Part shown: piece by piece, positions 34,954 through 44,647 of the stretch
Layout of the letters: each line of letters starts with the position of its first letter
How positions within the stretch are numbered: position 1 is the stretch's first letter
Assembly (NCBI GenBank): GCA_002311385.1
Contig: DCAE01000109.1
Coordinates: 103,365-167,364, forward strand
Source: Dehalococcoidia bacterium UBA1141
GTDB lineage: Bacteria > Chloroflexota > Dehalococcoidia > Lucifugimonadales > UBA3495
Reading direction: 5' to 3'
Length of the DNA: 64,000 nt
Position numbers and translations under genes: made by a program
The notes under the pieces: model-generated
Database searches by the model: none
What the model was told of the DNA's origin: nothing
Seen by the model: the letters and a program-made list of their open reading frames with translations, nothing else

Positions 34954-35214
34954 TCGGTTTGCTGTGCTTAAAACGCACTTCAGCCCTCTTGTTGCCATCA
35001 CCAGCGAATGCAAAAGGTCCGACTGCAAGTCAACACCGCAATAACCTAGGGATAACACGCTGTTTAGCGGTCTTTTCCCTTGTTAATCTAGAACCATACG
35101 TACAGATTAGTCCTATAGAACCTAGTTCTAGGCCGCACAACGGGATTGTTTGGGTGACATCAACTTTACTTTGGACGGTCCAAGGGATAGTTCAAGTCTA
35201 ATTAGGAGGCTGCT

Positions 35215-35487
35215 ATGTCCACTGCGCTATTGGGACGGCGCCGGTCCGCGGTTGAAATCGTCCACGAGATTCTTGCTTTATGTAATGACGGCGGCCTGAA
35301 CAAAACAGCCATCATGTACCGCAGCAACCTAAGTTACGATCAGCTGAAGAAATACCTGGGAGCTCTGTGCGAAGACGATTTGCTGTTCAAGAATTATGTT
35401 GGATACTACGAGACCACAGCCAACGGAAGGAAAGTCTTCAAGAGCATGAACAGCGCTGTCAAAGCACTCCGGGCGCTGAAAAGCTGA
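35215..35487 (+). CDS. Small winged-helix DNA-binding protein
   Basis: A 90-residue protein resembling archaeal-type winged helix domains (HTH_45/ArnR1-like): SAVEIVHEILALC, then a helix-turn-helix with LNKTAIMYRSNLSYDQLKKYLGAL, and a wing YYETTANGRKVFKSM. AGGAGG stands 6 bases before the ATG, so it should be well expressed. The target is unknown; it lies divergent from the lipA operon's 3' end and just after the corrin operon. Confidence 0.75.
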   Translation: MSTALLGRRRSAVEIVHEILALCNDGGLNKTAIMYRSNLSYDQLKKYLGALCEDDLLFKNYVGYYETTANGRKVFKSMNSAVKALRALKS

Positions 35488-35535
35488 ATCAAGCAACCCG
35501 TATTTCCCTGTGACTCGGCTGGTGGCTATAAATCG

Positions 35536-36435
35536 CTAAATGGTGATGCGGGGTTTGGCCGCTGCGTGCTGCTGATCGGCATGGTATGAGCTTCTCACCA
35601 GCGGACCTGAGGCCACGTGCTTGAATCCCATCTCTTCCCCAGCCTTGCGCAACTCGGCAAACTCGTCTGGATGGTAGAACCGGTCAATGGGCAGGTGCTT
35701 GGCCGATGGGCGCAGGTACTGTCCAATGGTTAGTAGATCGCAGTCCACCGTTCGAAGGTCTCTCATAGTCTCCAGTATCTCTTCTTTGTCCTCACCCATT
35801 CCCACGATGATTCCGGATTTGGTCACCGTGGCGGGATCCATCTCTTTAGCCTTGGCCAGCAAATCCAAAGACAATTGGTAGTCGCCTCTAGCCCGTACCT
35901 TTGGGAACACCCTTTTGGTGGACTCTATATTATGGTTGAGCACCTCCGGCCGAGCATCAATCACCTTCCTGAGGGCCGTCCATGATCCATCAAAGTCGGG
36001 AATCAGCACCTCCACTTTGCAGCCGGGTGCCTGTTCCCTGATTTTCTTGATACATGAAGCGAAGATAAACGCGCCACCGTCGGCGAGGTCGTCCCGGTTG
36101 ACCGAGGTAATCACGCAGTATTGGAGGTTCATGCTCACCACCGTGTCCGCCAACCTGGCAGGCTCCCCCAAATCGATGCCCACGGGCTTCCCGGTGGTCA
36201 CGGCGCAGTAGCGGCAGGCTCTGGTGCAAATCTCTCCCAGAATCATGAATGTGGCAGTGCCCAAATCCCAGCACTCACCTATATTCGGGCAATGGGCTTC
36301 CTCGCACACGGTGTGCAAAGACTGGCCCCGCATCACTTGTTGTAGCTCGATGTAGCGTGGGCTGCCTGGAGCAGTTACTTTGAGCCATTCGGGCAACCTG
36401 GGCCTGGCAGCAATCTGGGTTGTTTCCTCTGCCAT
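35536..36435 (-). CDS. lipA: Lipoyl synthase
   Basis: LipA is the radical-SAM enzyme that inserts two sulfurs into octanoyl groups. From ATG 36435 (GGAGAAC upstream) it has 299 residues. The auxiliary cluster ligands C44, C49 and C55 and the radical SAM ligands C70, C74 and C77 (C-x3-C-x2-C) are present; the C-terminal RSSYHAD contains the RSSY-type motif whose Ser ligates the auxiliary cluster. An earlier in-frame start at 36537 would overlap gmk and is rejected. It is the last gene of tyrA-aroA-gmk-lipA. Confidence 0.96.
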   Translation of the reverse strand: MAEETTQIAARPRLPEWLKVTAPGSPRYIELQQVMRGQSLHTVCEEAHCPNIGECWDLGTATFMILGEICTRACRYCAVTTGKPVGIDLGEPARLADTVVSMNLQYCVITSVNRDDLADGGAFIFASCIKKIREQAPGCKVEVLIPDFDGSWTALRKVIDARPEVLNHNIESTKRVFPKVRARGDYQLSLDLLAKAKEMDPATVTKSGIIVGMGEDKEEILETMRDLRTVDCDLLTIGQYLRPSAKHLPIDRFYHPDEFAELRKAGEEMGFKHVASGPLVRSSYHADQQHAAAKPRITI

Positions 36436-36478
36436 TTGTTCTCCTGCGGCGCTCTGCCTTAGTAGTTCAGCCTTTGGA

Positions 36479-37105
36479 TTATGTAAAGTTAATAGTTCGG
36501 GGCGTAACCCGGCACTTCTCTGCGGCAATGATAGCATCTATGTCGGCAATCGCGCGGTCCAAGCCACCGTCCTCATTGACCACTCGATAATCGAACATTT
36601 CGACCATTGCCATCTCTTCTTTGGCGGTGTTTAGTCGCAATTCCATCTCCGGAGAGCTTTCCGTCAAGCGTAGAGACAGCCTGTCTCGCAACTCGTCCGG
36701 GCTGCCCGGCACCATGAAAATAAACACCGCTTGCGGCGCTAGGTGGCGGACCGTTTCAGCGCCTTGGACGTCTACCTTGAGAATCACGTCATTGCCAGCT
36801 TCAAAACCGACAGTTACCTGGCTGCGGGGAACCCCATACCAGCGGCCATATACCTCGGCAAATTCCAAGAATTCCCCGGAATCTTTCATCTGGACGAATT
36901 CGTCATCGCTCAAGAATATGTACTCTACGCCGTCTCGTTCCGTTGGCCGCTGTGGCCTGGTGGTTGCCGTGACAACGAAGTGCCAGGGTCGGTCCAGCTT
37001 CTTCAGGGAATCCAACGCAGCGTCTTTGCCCACACCGGAAGGCCCGGATAGCACCACCAACAATGGAGGTGTGGGTGAATGGTGTGGGAACGCAGTGGGG
37101 GCCAT
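36479..37105 (-). CDS. gmk: Guanylate kinase
   Basis: Gmk phosphorylates GMP to GDP. The 208-residue protein has the P-loop LSGPSGVGKDA (about 19-29), the GMP-binding TATTRPQRPTERDGVEYIFLS block, and VDVQGAETVR. The P-loop reads GVGKDA where most have GVGKST; Asp in place of Ser/Thr is also seen in relatives. It begins 8 bases after aroA on the same strand. Confidence 0.94.
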   Translation of the reverse strand: MAPTAFPHHSPTPPLLVVLSGPSGVGKDAALDSLKKLDRPWHFVVTATTRPQRPTERDGVEYIFLSDDEFVQMKDSGEFLEFAEVYGRWYGVPRSQVTVGFEAGNDVILKVDVQGAETVRHLAPQAVFIFMVPGSPDELRDRLSLRLTESSPEMELRLNTAKEEMAMVEMFDYRVVNEDGGLDRAIADIDAIIAAEKCRVTPRTINFT

Positions 37106-37113
37106 CCTGTAGC

Positions 37114-38421
37114 CTAGGCCTGGCTCTGCTGAGTGCCTGAAAGCTGGGCCAAGCTCTCCCAGAAGGTTGGGTAGGACACAGATGCGGCGCCAGCGTCCAA
37201 AATGGTGGTTTCGCCTTTAGCCAGAAGACCGGCAACGGCCAAGGACATTGCCAACCGGTGGTCTCCACAGCTATCGCAAACAGCCCCAGTAAGACTTCCC
37301 GTACCGTGTATGACCATTCCGTCTTCCGTGGCCTGTATGTCCGCTCCCAAACGAAGCAGTTGGGTGACTGTGGTCTGTATGCGGTCCGTCTCTTTAACCC
37401 GGAGTTCGGCGGCGTCTCGGATTACCGTGGTCCCTTCAGCAAAACAAGCCGCCACCGCCAACACCGGCAATTCATCTATGATTCTGGGAATGATATCTCC
37501 GCCAATCTCGGCGCCCTTAAGCTGGCAAGACCGGGCCATCAAATCGGCAACCGGCTCACCGCCAACAACCCGCTCATTCTTCAGCGCCAAGTTATTACCT
37601 GCGCCCATCGCTTGCAGAGCCTCTAAGATTCCGGTGCGGCTGGGGTTTAGGCCCACCCCGGTGACCAGCACATTGGCGTTGGGATGGCATAGTCCGGCGA
37701 CCAGCCAAAAGGCTGCGGAACTGATGTCTCCCGGCACCGCCAAATCAACACATCTAAGGGATCCCGGTCGTAGCGTCAGGCTCAAGCCATCGGTATCTAC
37801 CGTCACGCCCATGGCTGAAAGCATGCGCTCGGTGTGGTCCCGTGATGGCGCTGGCTGATGCAATATCGTGTTGCCCTGAGCGGAAAGGCCAGCCAGCATG
37901 ATGCTGGATTTAACCTGGGCGCTGGCCACGGGCATGGTATATTCGATGCCCCGCAGGCTTCCGCCCCGCAAAGTGAGGGGGGCAAGGGTATCCCCTTTTC
38001 GGCCCAATATATCGGCGCCCATCTCTTTCAATGGCTCCACCACCCTGCTCATCGGTCGGGAACGTAGAGAACAGTCGCCGGTCAAAACGGAGGTGAAATC
38101 TTGTGAAGCCAATAGCCCGCACAGAAGCCGCATCGAGGTCCCGCTGTTGCCCGCGTCCAATATGTCTTGGGGTTCCCGCAGGGCTGAACCTGAGCCATTA
38201 ATCTTCACCGTGCCAGGTTGATTGCCCTCTTCGATTTCGGACCCCAAGGCCCTCATACAAGCCATGGTGGAGACCACATCCGCGCCACCGGAAAGACCAG
38301 TCACTGTCGCCGAACCTGTAGCTATCGAATTTAGAATAAGCGCCCTATGCGATATGGACTTATCCCCCGGAACGGAGATTACTCCAGTGAGGGAATCCGG
38401 ATTGCTAACCACTTGCTCCAA
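37114..38421 (-). CDS. aroA: 3-phosphoshikimate 1-carboxyvinyltransferase (EPSP synthase)
   Basis: AroA joins shikimate-3-phosphate and phosphoenolpyruvate in the shikimate pathway. The 435-residue protein carries PGDKSISHRA (18-27), LDAGNSGTSMRLL, SQVKSS-like VASAQVKSSIMLAGL, and DELPVLAVAACFAEG then VKETDRI. The segment around Gly96-type position reads NSGTSMR, the form typical of class II (glyphosate-tolerant) enzymes; this is a reading from motif only. It follows tyrA on the same strand. Confidence 0.95.
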   Translation of the reverse strand: MEQVVSNPDSLTGVISVPGDKSISHRALILNSIATGSATVTGLSGGADVVSTMACMRALGSEIEEGNQPGTVKINGSGSALREPQDILDAGNSGTSMRLLCGLLASQDFTSVLTGDCSLRSRPMSRVVEPLKEMGADILGRKGDTLAPLTLRGGSLRGIEYTMPVASAQVKSSIMLAGLSAQGNTILHQPAPSRDHTERMLSAMGVTVDTDGLSLTLRPGSLRCVDLAVPGDISSAAFWLVAGLCHPNANVLVTGVGLNPSRTGILEALQAMGAGNNLALKNERVVGGEPVADLMARSCQLKGAEIGGDIIPRIIDELPVLAVAACFAEGTTVIRDAAELRVKETDRIQTTVTQLLRLGADIQATEDGMVIHGTGSLTGAVCDSCGDHRLAMSLAVAGLLAKGETTILDAGAASVSYPTFWESLAQLSGTQQSQA

Positions 38422-38507
38422 TTCTATTAAATCTTTGATTTTTGGTGACCCACTATTATTGACCCGTTCTTGTAAAACGAAACCTGCGGAAATCCCGGTG
38501 AACTAGG

Positions 38508-39515
38508 CTATTTGTCCTTTTGGGATGCGTCCTTCGAGCCGGCAAAGAACCGTTTTTGGGCTTCCATGGCCTTTCTGCCCATGAACATCTCCCCCATGTT
38601 TTCCGAAAACGATGGAATCTCCGCTGCCGAGGTGTTCTGACGGGACACAATTCCGGCCTGCCACTTGGCCCTGGCAAGAGAGGCATCTTCAAAGACTTGG
38701 TGAAGTTCCTCGCCACGGGGTCCGTCGCTATCGTCAAGCATTTTCCGCACATCGTAAAGTTCGCGAATAAAAGCGTCTATCCAAGCAACTATCGGCTGTG
38801 GGTTTGAAACGCAGATATCACGGTGCATCACCGTGTCTCCCGAAGCGAGACGGCTCAGGTCTCTGAAACCGGAAGATGCCAGTTGGGCGATATCCTCCCA
38901 GTTGGCGCTTTTTGAGGCAGTGTTCACCAGAGCTACCGACATCATGAATGGCAAGTGGCTCACCGCTGCGACGAAGCTGTCATGTTCTTCGACCCCGATG
39001 AAAAAAGGCCGTGCGCCCACTGCTTCAGCTAGGCTGGTGATTTCCGAAACCGCTATCTTGTCAGCTGTGGGGCTGGGCACGATGCAGTAGGTCTTGTCCT
39101 TGAACAGATTACCGTCGGCTGTCTCCGGTCCAGATGTTTCTTTGCCGGCCATGGGATGTCCACCAACGAAATGCACCCGCTTGGGCAAAACTTCCTCGGC
39201 CCATTCCAAGACCACTTTCTTGGAACTCCCGACGTCGGTGACGACACAGCCGTCGGGCAGGTCAGGAGCTATCGTCGATAAAAGGTCTCGCATAGCCATC
39301 ACTGGGGTGGCGACTATCACAATGTCCGCGTCACGGACAGACGGTGTCAGCCGGTTCTCCATGCGATCGAACACCTTCCTCTTGGCTGCCCCGGCCCTGG
39401 CTGAGCTGTTCTGATCGGTACCCACCAATTCCAGGTTTTTTATTCCGGCATTCCTCAAGGCCAATGCCATTGAGGTGCCGATTAAGCCGGTTCCGATAAT
39501 GGAGATTCTAGCCAT
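38508..39515 (-). CDS. tyrA: Prephenate dehydrogenase
   Basis: TyrA oxidatively decarboxylates prephenate to 4-hydroxyphenylpyruvate for tyrosine. The 335-residue protein has the NAD loop GTGLIGTSMA (8-17), DVGSSKK, FVGGHPMAGKETSG (catalytic His), and HLPFMMSVAL then SSGFRDLSRLASGD. No ACT domain or chorismate mutase fusion is visible. It leads the tyrA-aroA-gmk-lipA operon on the minus strand. Confidence 0.94.
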   Translation of the reverse strand: MARISIIGTGLIGTSMALALRNAGIKNLELVGTDQNSSARAGAAKRKVFDRMENRLTPSVRDADIVIVATPVMAMRDLLSTIAPDLPDGCVVTDVGSSKKVVLEWAEEVLPKRVHFVGGHPMAGKETSGPETADGNLFKDKTYCIVPSPTADKIAVSEITSLAEAVGARPFFIGVEEHDSFVAAVSHLPFMMSVALVNTASKSANWEDIAQLASSGFRDLSRLASGDTVMHRDICVSNPQPIVAWIDAFIRELYDVRKMLDDSDGPRGEELHQVFEDASLARAKWQAGIVSRQNTSAAEIPSFSENMGEMFMGRKAMEAQKRFFAGSKDASQKDK

Positions 39516-39727
39516 TCAACGCATCTCCCGCTTATGGTTAACAAAAGCGTGGTTTCAAAAAAGCTGTTTAGCGAGGGCCGGTGATTAGGATAATTTTACA
39601 CTATCGCGGATATGACGGCGAACTCAAATCTAAAGCTGGCCAATCCTGGCAGAATTTACCCCGGCTCCAATTTTGCAGATCGGACCCGTTTTGCGGCCCA
39701 GGTAATAACCTTGGGGTCCGAGACAGA

Positions 39728-40672
39728 TCAGGCGACGGCAGCTTTAGCGAATTCGGGCCTCACCACCTTGCTGTAGGGCTGAGGTTGTTGGGCCAGGCCG
39801 GCCCCGATAAGTATATTCTGCAGACCTTGGTATTCCGGCTCCTCCAACCTGGGGTCAGATGGCCAAGTTCCATGATCTTTGTACCGCTCCACCGACTTGA
39901 GGACCAGTTCTGGGATTACTCCCGAGAAGAACTCAGCCACCTGTCCGGTTATCGCCGCAGCATCATTGCTGGCAATCCATTCCAGGCCTTTGGCGAACCC
40001 GCGAACAAAGCTGTGGGCCACCTCCGGTTTGGCATTCAAGAAGCCGTTGGTAGCTGCGAAAGAACTGTAGGCTATGTGCCCGTTCTCGGGACCCAAGGCG
40101 ACAGCCAGATGAGCTTGGCCCTTTGCCATAAGTTCCTCGGCGACCGGCTGAGGCAGATGGATGAAATCCCCTTCTCCGGCCAAGAAAGCATCCCGGGCTT
40201 GTAGCAGACCCAATCCAGGAATCAGGCGCAGTTTGGCAGGGTCTATGCCGTGCTTCCGAAGAGCGAATTGAAAAGACGCCCAGGGCATGGCGGTGAAGCC
40301 CACGGGAATTACCGTGGAACCACGGAGCGACTCCCAATCAAAGCCTTCTTGGGACAAGTTCTGTTGCGGCTCCCGGCTGAGAACGAAGAAACCGTCCCTG
40401 GCATTAATCTTCGCAATGTGGGCTGGAACGGACTCGGCCCCCCAGTCGGAAGCGATGATGCTGCGCATGATGCCGCTTTGGGCTATGTCGACAGCCCCTT
40501 CATTGAGTGCGGCGAAGGCGTGGGGATACGGAGGAGCGCAGGTAGAAAAGGTGACATCAAGACCTTCACTTTCCCAAAAACCACCCGCCACCGCGACGTA
40601 TATCGGAGTGTAGAAAACGATGCGGAAGGCTTCCATCACTCGAACTGTTTGACGATTGTTACTGCTGGTCAC
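39728..40672 (-). CDS. ABC transporter substrate-binding protein (NMT1/SsuA-like)
   Basis: A 314-residue protein of the NMT1/THI5-like periplasmic-binding fold: FRIVFYTPIYVAVAGGFWESEGLDV at the start, a hinge and MPWASFQFALRKHGID. Such proteins bind pyrimidine precursors, taurine or nitrate-like solutes. No signal peptide or lipobox is seen, and no permease or ATPase gene is adjacent, so it may act in the cytosol or belong to a distant system. Function uncertain. Confidence 0.7.
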   Translation of the reverse strand: MTSSNNRQTVRVMEAFRIVFYTPIYVAVAGGFWESEGLDVTFSTCAPPYPHAFAALNEGAVDIAQSGIMRSIIASDWGAESVPAHIAKINARDGFFVLSREPQQNLSQEGFDWESLRGSTVIPVGFTAMPWASFQFALRKHGIDPAKLRLIPGLGLLQARDAFLAGEGDFIHLPQPVAEELMAKGQAHLAVALGPENGHIAYSSFAATNGFLNAKPEVAHSFVRGFAKGLEWIASNDAAAITGQVAEFFSGVIPELVLKSVERYKDHGTWPSDPRLEEPEYQGLQNILIGAGLAQQPQPYSKVVRPEFAKAAVA

Positions 40673-40782
40673 TGACGCTCCCTACGAGTGCGACTAAATT
40701 GATTCCTTAGGTTTGATTCTTCAAGTTTGATTACACAAAATTGAAGTCCAACGGGTATTTCGGATAGAAAATCCGTCATTAT

Positions 40783-41577
40783 TCAGCCTTCAAGAAAGGG
40801 AATAAGCGCACCCACGAATAGTTCCGGGTCTTCGATTTGAGGTATGTGGCCCAATCCCGGCAGTACCTTCTTGCTGGCGTTAACGATATTGTTGCGCAAC
40901 AGTTCCTCTCCCGTGCGCAGCCGGTCTACCTCGCCATACATCACCAGGGTGGCGCTGGCCTGAATGCGCGGCAAGCGGGACATTAAGTCGTAGTAGGCCA
41001 GAGCTTGCATCAACTTGCCTACCCATACTCCTGCCTGAGCCCGGGTGCCATTATTAGCCTCGACCCATTCCGGCTTAGGGTCGGCAAAGGTGGTGGCGGC
41101 CTTCAACTCTTCCAATGTGCGGGGTATAGGCAAACCCTCGCTGTCGTATTGTCCGGCCATGTCTTCCAGGCGCTGCGGAGCATCGAAGGGCTCGAACACC
41201 GGGCAACCCACCAAGACCAGCTTATCCACCCTCTCGGGAAAGCTGGCGGCCGTCTCCGTGGCCAGCACTGCGCCCACCGAGTTGCCGACGTAGTGGGCTC
41301 TATGAATGTTCAGCACTTGGCAAGCATGGTCTAGTGCTCGGGCATAGTCGGGCAGATTGAAGTGGCGGGTGGGCTTGTCCGACTCACCGTGCCCGAGCAT
41401 GTCGAAGGCGTAACAGGTGTAATGCTGGCTGAGGGAATCTATGACTGAGTGCCATGCCCAAGTGGATGTGCCTAGAGGATGGAGCATCACCAAGGGATAA
41501 CCGCTACCCTGCTTTACGAAATGCATCCGGCCTTCCGGAGTAGGTACAAAATCCGTAAGGTCTCGCCGCACGAACAT
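40783..41577 (-). CDS. Alpha/beta hydrolase
   Basis: A 264-residue alpha/beta hydrolase. The nucleophile Ser sits in VGNSVGAVL (GxSxG), the oxyanion HPLG near the start, a likely acid in YGEVDRLRTGEE, and the catalytic His in PGLGHIPQIEDP. The family covers esterases, epoxide hydrolases and C-C hydrolases; substrate unknown. It lies 110 bases upstream of the substrate-binding protein gene on the same strand, so the pair may be co-transcribed. Confidence 0.8.
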   Translation of the reverse strand: MFVRRDLTDFVPTPEGRMHFVKQGSGYPLVMLHPLGTSTWAWHSVIDSLSQHYTCYAFDMLGHGESDKPTRHFNLPDYARALDHACQVLNIHRAHYVGNSVGAVLATETAASFPERVDKLVLVGCPVFEPFDAPQRLEDMAGQYDSEGLPIPRTLEELKAATTFADPKPEWVEANNGTRAQAGVWVGKLMQALAYYDLMSRLPRIQASATLVMYGEVDRLRTGEELLRNNIVNASKKVLPGLGHIPQIEDPELFVGALIPFLEG

Positions 41578-42028
41578 TATGCCTCCTGAGAATCTTTGTT
41601 TGATTTAGTTGTGAACCGGTTGGTCTTGAAAAGCCAGCATAGCATTGGCCAAATCGCCGGAAATAGTACCTGGACGAAGACCGAATTTACCTATTTACTA
41701 AATCAGCCTTGAATTGGGCTATCGTAATGGCCGTTCTCGCCTCTGTCAATTTGCACTTTACGCCTAGGGTTAGTTGACCTTTGGTTGGTATTATGAAAGA
41801 ATTATCGGCAGTTCCACTCTCCCAGCCTCAAGAAATTCTCAATCCCAACGAGATTCGTTGGCCACAAGAATCTTCCCAATTTCCTCCGATCAATAGTTAA
41901 TAAAGATAGCGAAAACAAGAGTCGCCGATTAGTCTTGGTTTAAGCCTGATTAACCCGGTCTCGCCAACCAGAAATTCTAAACGTGGTATCAAAATCAGGT
42001 CGAATCTGGTGCTGGCACTGGAAGTATT
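41578..42028. other. Intergenic region between the hydrolase and otsA
   Basis: About 450 bases between divergent genes. No RNA gene, convincing promoter pair or open frame with family features was recognised. Confidence 0.5.
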
Positions 42029-43543
42029 TTGATTACTAAAGCGCCCGTATGGGACAAAGAAGCGCTGAAACGGTTGGCTCAGCGGGAGCTTGGCGACTTC
42101 AAGCTGGTAATTGTCTCCAATCGCCAACCATATATTCACGAGCTTATTGAAGGGAAGCTCAGCTACGCCGTGCCCTCCGGTGGGCTCACAACGGCTCTCG
42201 ACCCCCTGATGCAGGAATGCGGCGGCACCTGGATTGCATATGGAGGCGGCAAAGGCGATTGGGCTGCCGTTGACGAGAAGAACCGAATCATGGTCCCCCC
42301 AGACGACCCGGCCTACACCCTGCGTTTGGTCTGGTTGACCGAGGAACAGGAGCAAGGTTACTACTACGGGTTCTCCAATGAAGGACTGTGGCCGCTGTGC
42401 CACAATGCCTACACCGAACCGGTTTTCGACACCAAAGCCTGGGAAACCTATAAAGACGTTAATCAGGACTTCGCAAACCAAGTTCTGGACGAAATAGATG
42501 GTCGGCCAGCTGCGGTATTCACCCAGGACTATCACCTCGCCCTGCTGCCCCGCCTCATCAGAAATGCCGAACCGGATATAATCACCGGCCAGTTTTGGCA
42601 CATTCCTTGGCCCAGCCCGGAGATTTTCCGTATTTGCCCTTGGCAGGAGGAACTCCTGGACGGCATGTTGGGCAATGACCTCATGGGGTTCCACATCGGC
42701 GACCACTGCAACAATTTTCTCAGTACCGTGGCCCGCTGCCTAGACGCCCAGACCGACCAAGAGTACAACTTGGTTAAGTACCGCGGGGATTCCACACTGG
42801 TCAGACCCTTCCCAATCAGCGTGGATTTTGAGCAGATAAACCAGGATGCTCAGAGCCGGTACGTTACTGAAGAGATGGACCGGCTCACCGATGAGTTGGA
42901 CTTGGGCGGCATGATTATGGGCTTGGGAATAGACCGGATCGACTACACAAAGGGCATTCCACACCGTCTGAGAGCCTTTGGGCGATTTTTGGGAAAGTAT
43001 CCCGAGTACTTGGGCAAGGTGGTCTTTATCCAGGCTGGGGTGATGAGCCGGACCGGGATAGACGCCTATCAGTTGCTGTCTGACCAGATTGACCAACTTC
43101 TGGACGATATTAACAGCCGCTTCGGCTACGCAGGTTGGAAACCCATCATCTATTTGCCAAACGACCTGCCCAACGTAACGCTGATGGCGTTGCGCCGGAT
43201 GGCCCGCTTTTGCGTGGTAAGCTCCCTCCACGACGGCATGAACTTGGTTGCCAAGGAGTATGCGGCCAGCCGTTTCGACGAGGATGGGGTTCTAATATTG
43301 AGTCCCTTCACGGGGTCGGCGCTTGAATTGACCGACGCTTTGATTGTCAATCCCTACGCTACCGAGCAATTCGCCGACGCAATCTGTGACGCCGTAGAGA
43401 TGCCATTGGAGAGCCGGAGAGCCCGCATGATAAACATGCGCTCAATCGTCCGAGAGAACAACATCTATAAATGGGCCGCCCGCATGCTGGTTGATTTGAT
43501 GCAGGGTTCCAGGCGTTCAAGAAGGCCGATGGCAGGCCGTTAG
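42029..43543 (+). CDS. otsA: Alpha,alpha-trehalose-phosphate synthase (GT20)
   Basis: OtsA makes trehalose-6-phosphate from UDP-glucose and glucose-6-phosphate. The 504-residue GT-B protein has the N-terminal loop VSNRQPY, VPSGGLTTALDP, VFTQDYHLALLPRLIR, GQFWHIPWPS, GFHIGDHCNNFL, RIDYTKGIPHRL, and SSLHDGMNLVAKEY with the distal acid region SPFTGSALEL, all GT20 features. Related glucosylglycerol-phosphate synthases share these motifs, so the acceptor is inferred from the adjacent otsB. The start is TTG 42029. Confidence 0.9.
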   Translation: MITKAPVWDKEALKRLAQRELGDFKLVIVSNRQPYIHELIEGKLSYAVPSGGLTTALDPLMQECGGTWIAYGGGKGDWAAVDEKNRIMVPPDDPAYTLRLVWLTEEQEQGYYYGFSNEGLWPLCHNAYTEPVFDTKAWETYKDVNQDFANQVLDEIDGRPAAVFTQDYHLALLPRLIRNAEPDIITGQFWHIPWPSPEIFRICPWQEELLDGMLGNDLMGFHIGDHCNNFLSTVARCLDAQTDQEYNLVKYRGDSTLVRPFPISVDFEQINQDAQSRYVTEEMDRLTDELDLGGMIMGLGIDRIDYTKGIPHRLRAFGRFLGKYPEYLGKVVFIQAGVMSRTGIDAYQLLSDQIDQLLDDINSRFGYAGWKPIIYLPNDLPNVTLMALRRMARFCVVSSLHDGMNLVAKEYAASRFDEDGVLILSPFTGSALELTDALIVNPYATEQFADAICDAVEMPLESRRARMINMRSIVRENNIYKWAARMLVDLMQGSRRSRRPMAGR

Positions 43544-43558
43544 GGTTAACCGTGATAG

Positions 43559-44485
43559 ATGCACCGGCAAGCCTTGGTTTCCGCTCACTCGAGCATCAAC
43601 TCCGGCAAATACACAACATTCCAACAAGTCACCTGCCCCATCATGCCTAAGCACCTACTAGCCGTTTGGCCTCAGATTCAACAAAGCCTTCAAGGAGTTG
43701 GCCAGGTTGTCTTGCTTTTGGATTACGACGGCACCCTGGCTCCCATCGTCGATCGCCCTGATTTGGCCAGAATGCCTAGGCAAACCCAAGAAGCCCTGGT
43801 TGAACTGAAGGCGCTAACATCTCCGGAGCCTGATTTAGTTATAGGCATAATCACCGCTCGCAGCCTGGAGGATGTTAGCGCCAGGGTTGGAATTGACGGG
43901 CTGCTTTACGCTGGCAACCACGGCCTGGAAATACGGGGACCCAACTTGGAGTTCGTCCATGCCAAAGCTCTGAAAATCAAAGGCAGCGTAGACCAAGTTT
44001 ACCTGCGGCTGAAGGAAGAATTGGCTATCCACCCCGGAGCATTTGCCGAGCACAAAGGTTTGAGCTTAACGGTCCATTACCGCTTGGTTGACGATGAGCG
44101 CGTAGCGGCGGTCAAAGACACTGTTGATAAGACAGTTCGGACCGCTGTGGCGATTGGCGATTTGGTTGTTTCACCGGGGAAAATGGCCCTGGAGATTCGC
44201 CCCAATATTGCCTGGGACAAGGGGAGCGCCATAACGGCCATTGTGGCGGCGCTTGGCACACAACCACCAGATAGCAACCCGCCGGTCAGGGACGGATTGG
44301 TTATGTATTTTGGCGACGACCTACCCGATGAAGCCGGGTTCGCCGCCGCACAGGATACCGGAGGCATGGGGATTTTCGTTGGGACCTCTGAGCAGTCAAC
44401 CAGCGCCCATTACCGGCTGGATTCACCCCAACAGGTCGGGCAAACGCTCCACTTGATAAGGCAGATATTCCGCCAGAGCGCTTGA
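43559..44485 (+). CDS. otsB: Trehalose-phosphatase
   Basis: OtsB dephosphorylates trehalose-6-phosphate. The 308-residue HAD-fold protein has LLLDYDGTLAPI with nucleophile Asp55, GNHGLEI, ITARS, and YFGDDLPDEAGF near the end. The usual GDDxTDE reads GDDLPDE, a Thr-to-Pro change. ATG 43643 is an alternative start that removes 28 weakly conserved residues; neither start has a good ribosome-binding site. It lies 15 bases after otsA, so the pair supplies trehalose, likely as an osmoprotectant. Confidence 0.9.
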   Translation: MHRQALVSAHSSINSGKYTTFQQVTCPIMPKHLLAVWPQIQQSLQGVGQVVLLLDYDGTLAPIVDRPDLARMPRQTQEALVELKALTSPEPDLVIGIITARSLEDVSARVGIDGLLYAGNHGLEIRGPNLEFVHAKALKIKGSVDQVYLRLKEELAIHPGAFAEHKGLSLTVHYRLVDDERVAAVKDTVDKTVRTAVAIGDLVVSPGKMALEIRPNIAWDKGSAITAIVAALGTQPPDSNPPVRDGLVMYFGDDLPDEAGFAAAQDTGGMGIFVGTSEQSTSAHYRLDSPQQVGQTLHLIRQIFRQSA

Positions 44486-44526
44486 TAAGTGATTGCCTGC
44501 CGGATGAAGCACTGGAAGCATCGGGA

Positions 44527-44555
44527 TTCACAACCGAACCGGCTTATGTTAGAAT
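44527..44555 (+). promoter_or_regulatory. Sigma-70-type promoter for the HAD gene
   Basis: TTCACA (44527-44532) and TAGAAT (44550-44555) are 17 bases apart, each one base from consensus. Transcription would start near 44562. Confidence 0.5.
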
Positions 44556-44647
44556 GCCTGCGCCTAGGCTAGAGAAGAGCCGAAGCCTAAACACGAGCAA
44601 ACACCAATAAAAAAACACCTGAATCCCCGGTACTTGGGATTCGCATA

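Larger units (their letters stand above)
34869..35214. other. Intergenic region after the corrin operon
   Basis: About 345 bases containing the operon terminator and a pair of direct repeats that flank it, then apparently featureless sequence up to the strong AGGAGG site of the winged-helix gene. Confidence 0.6.
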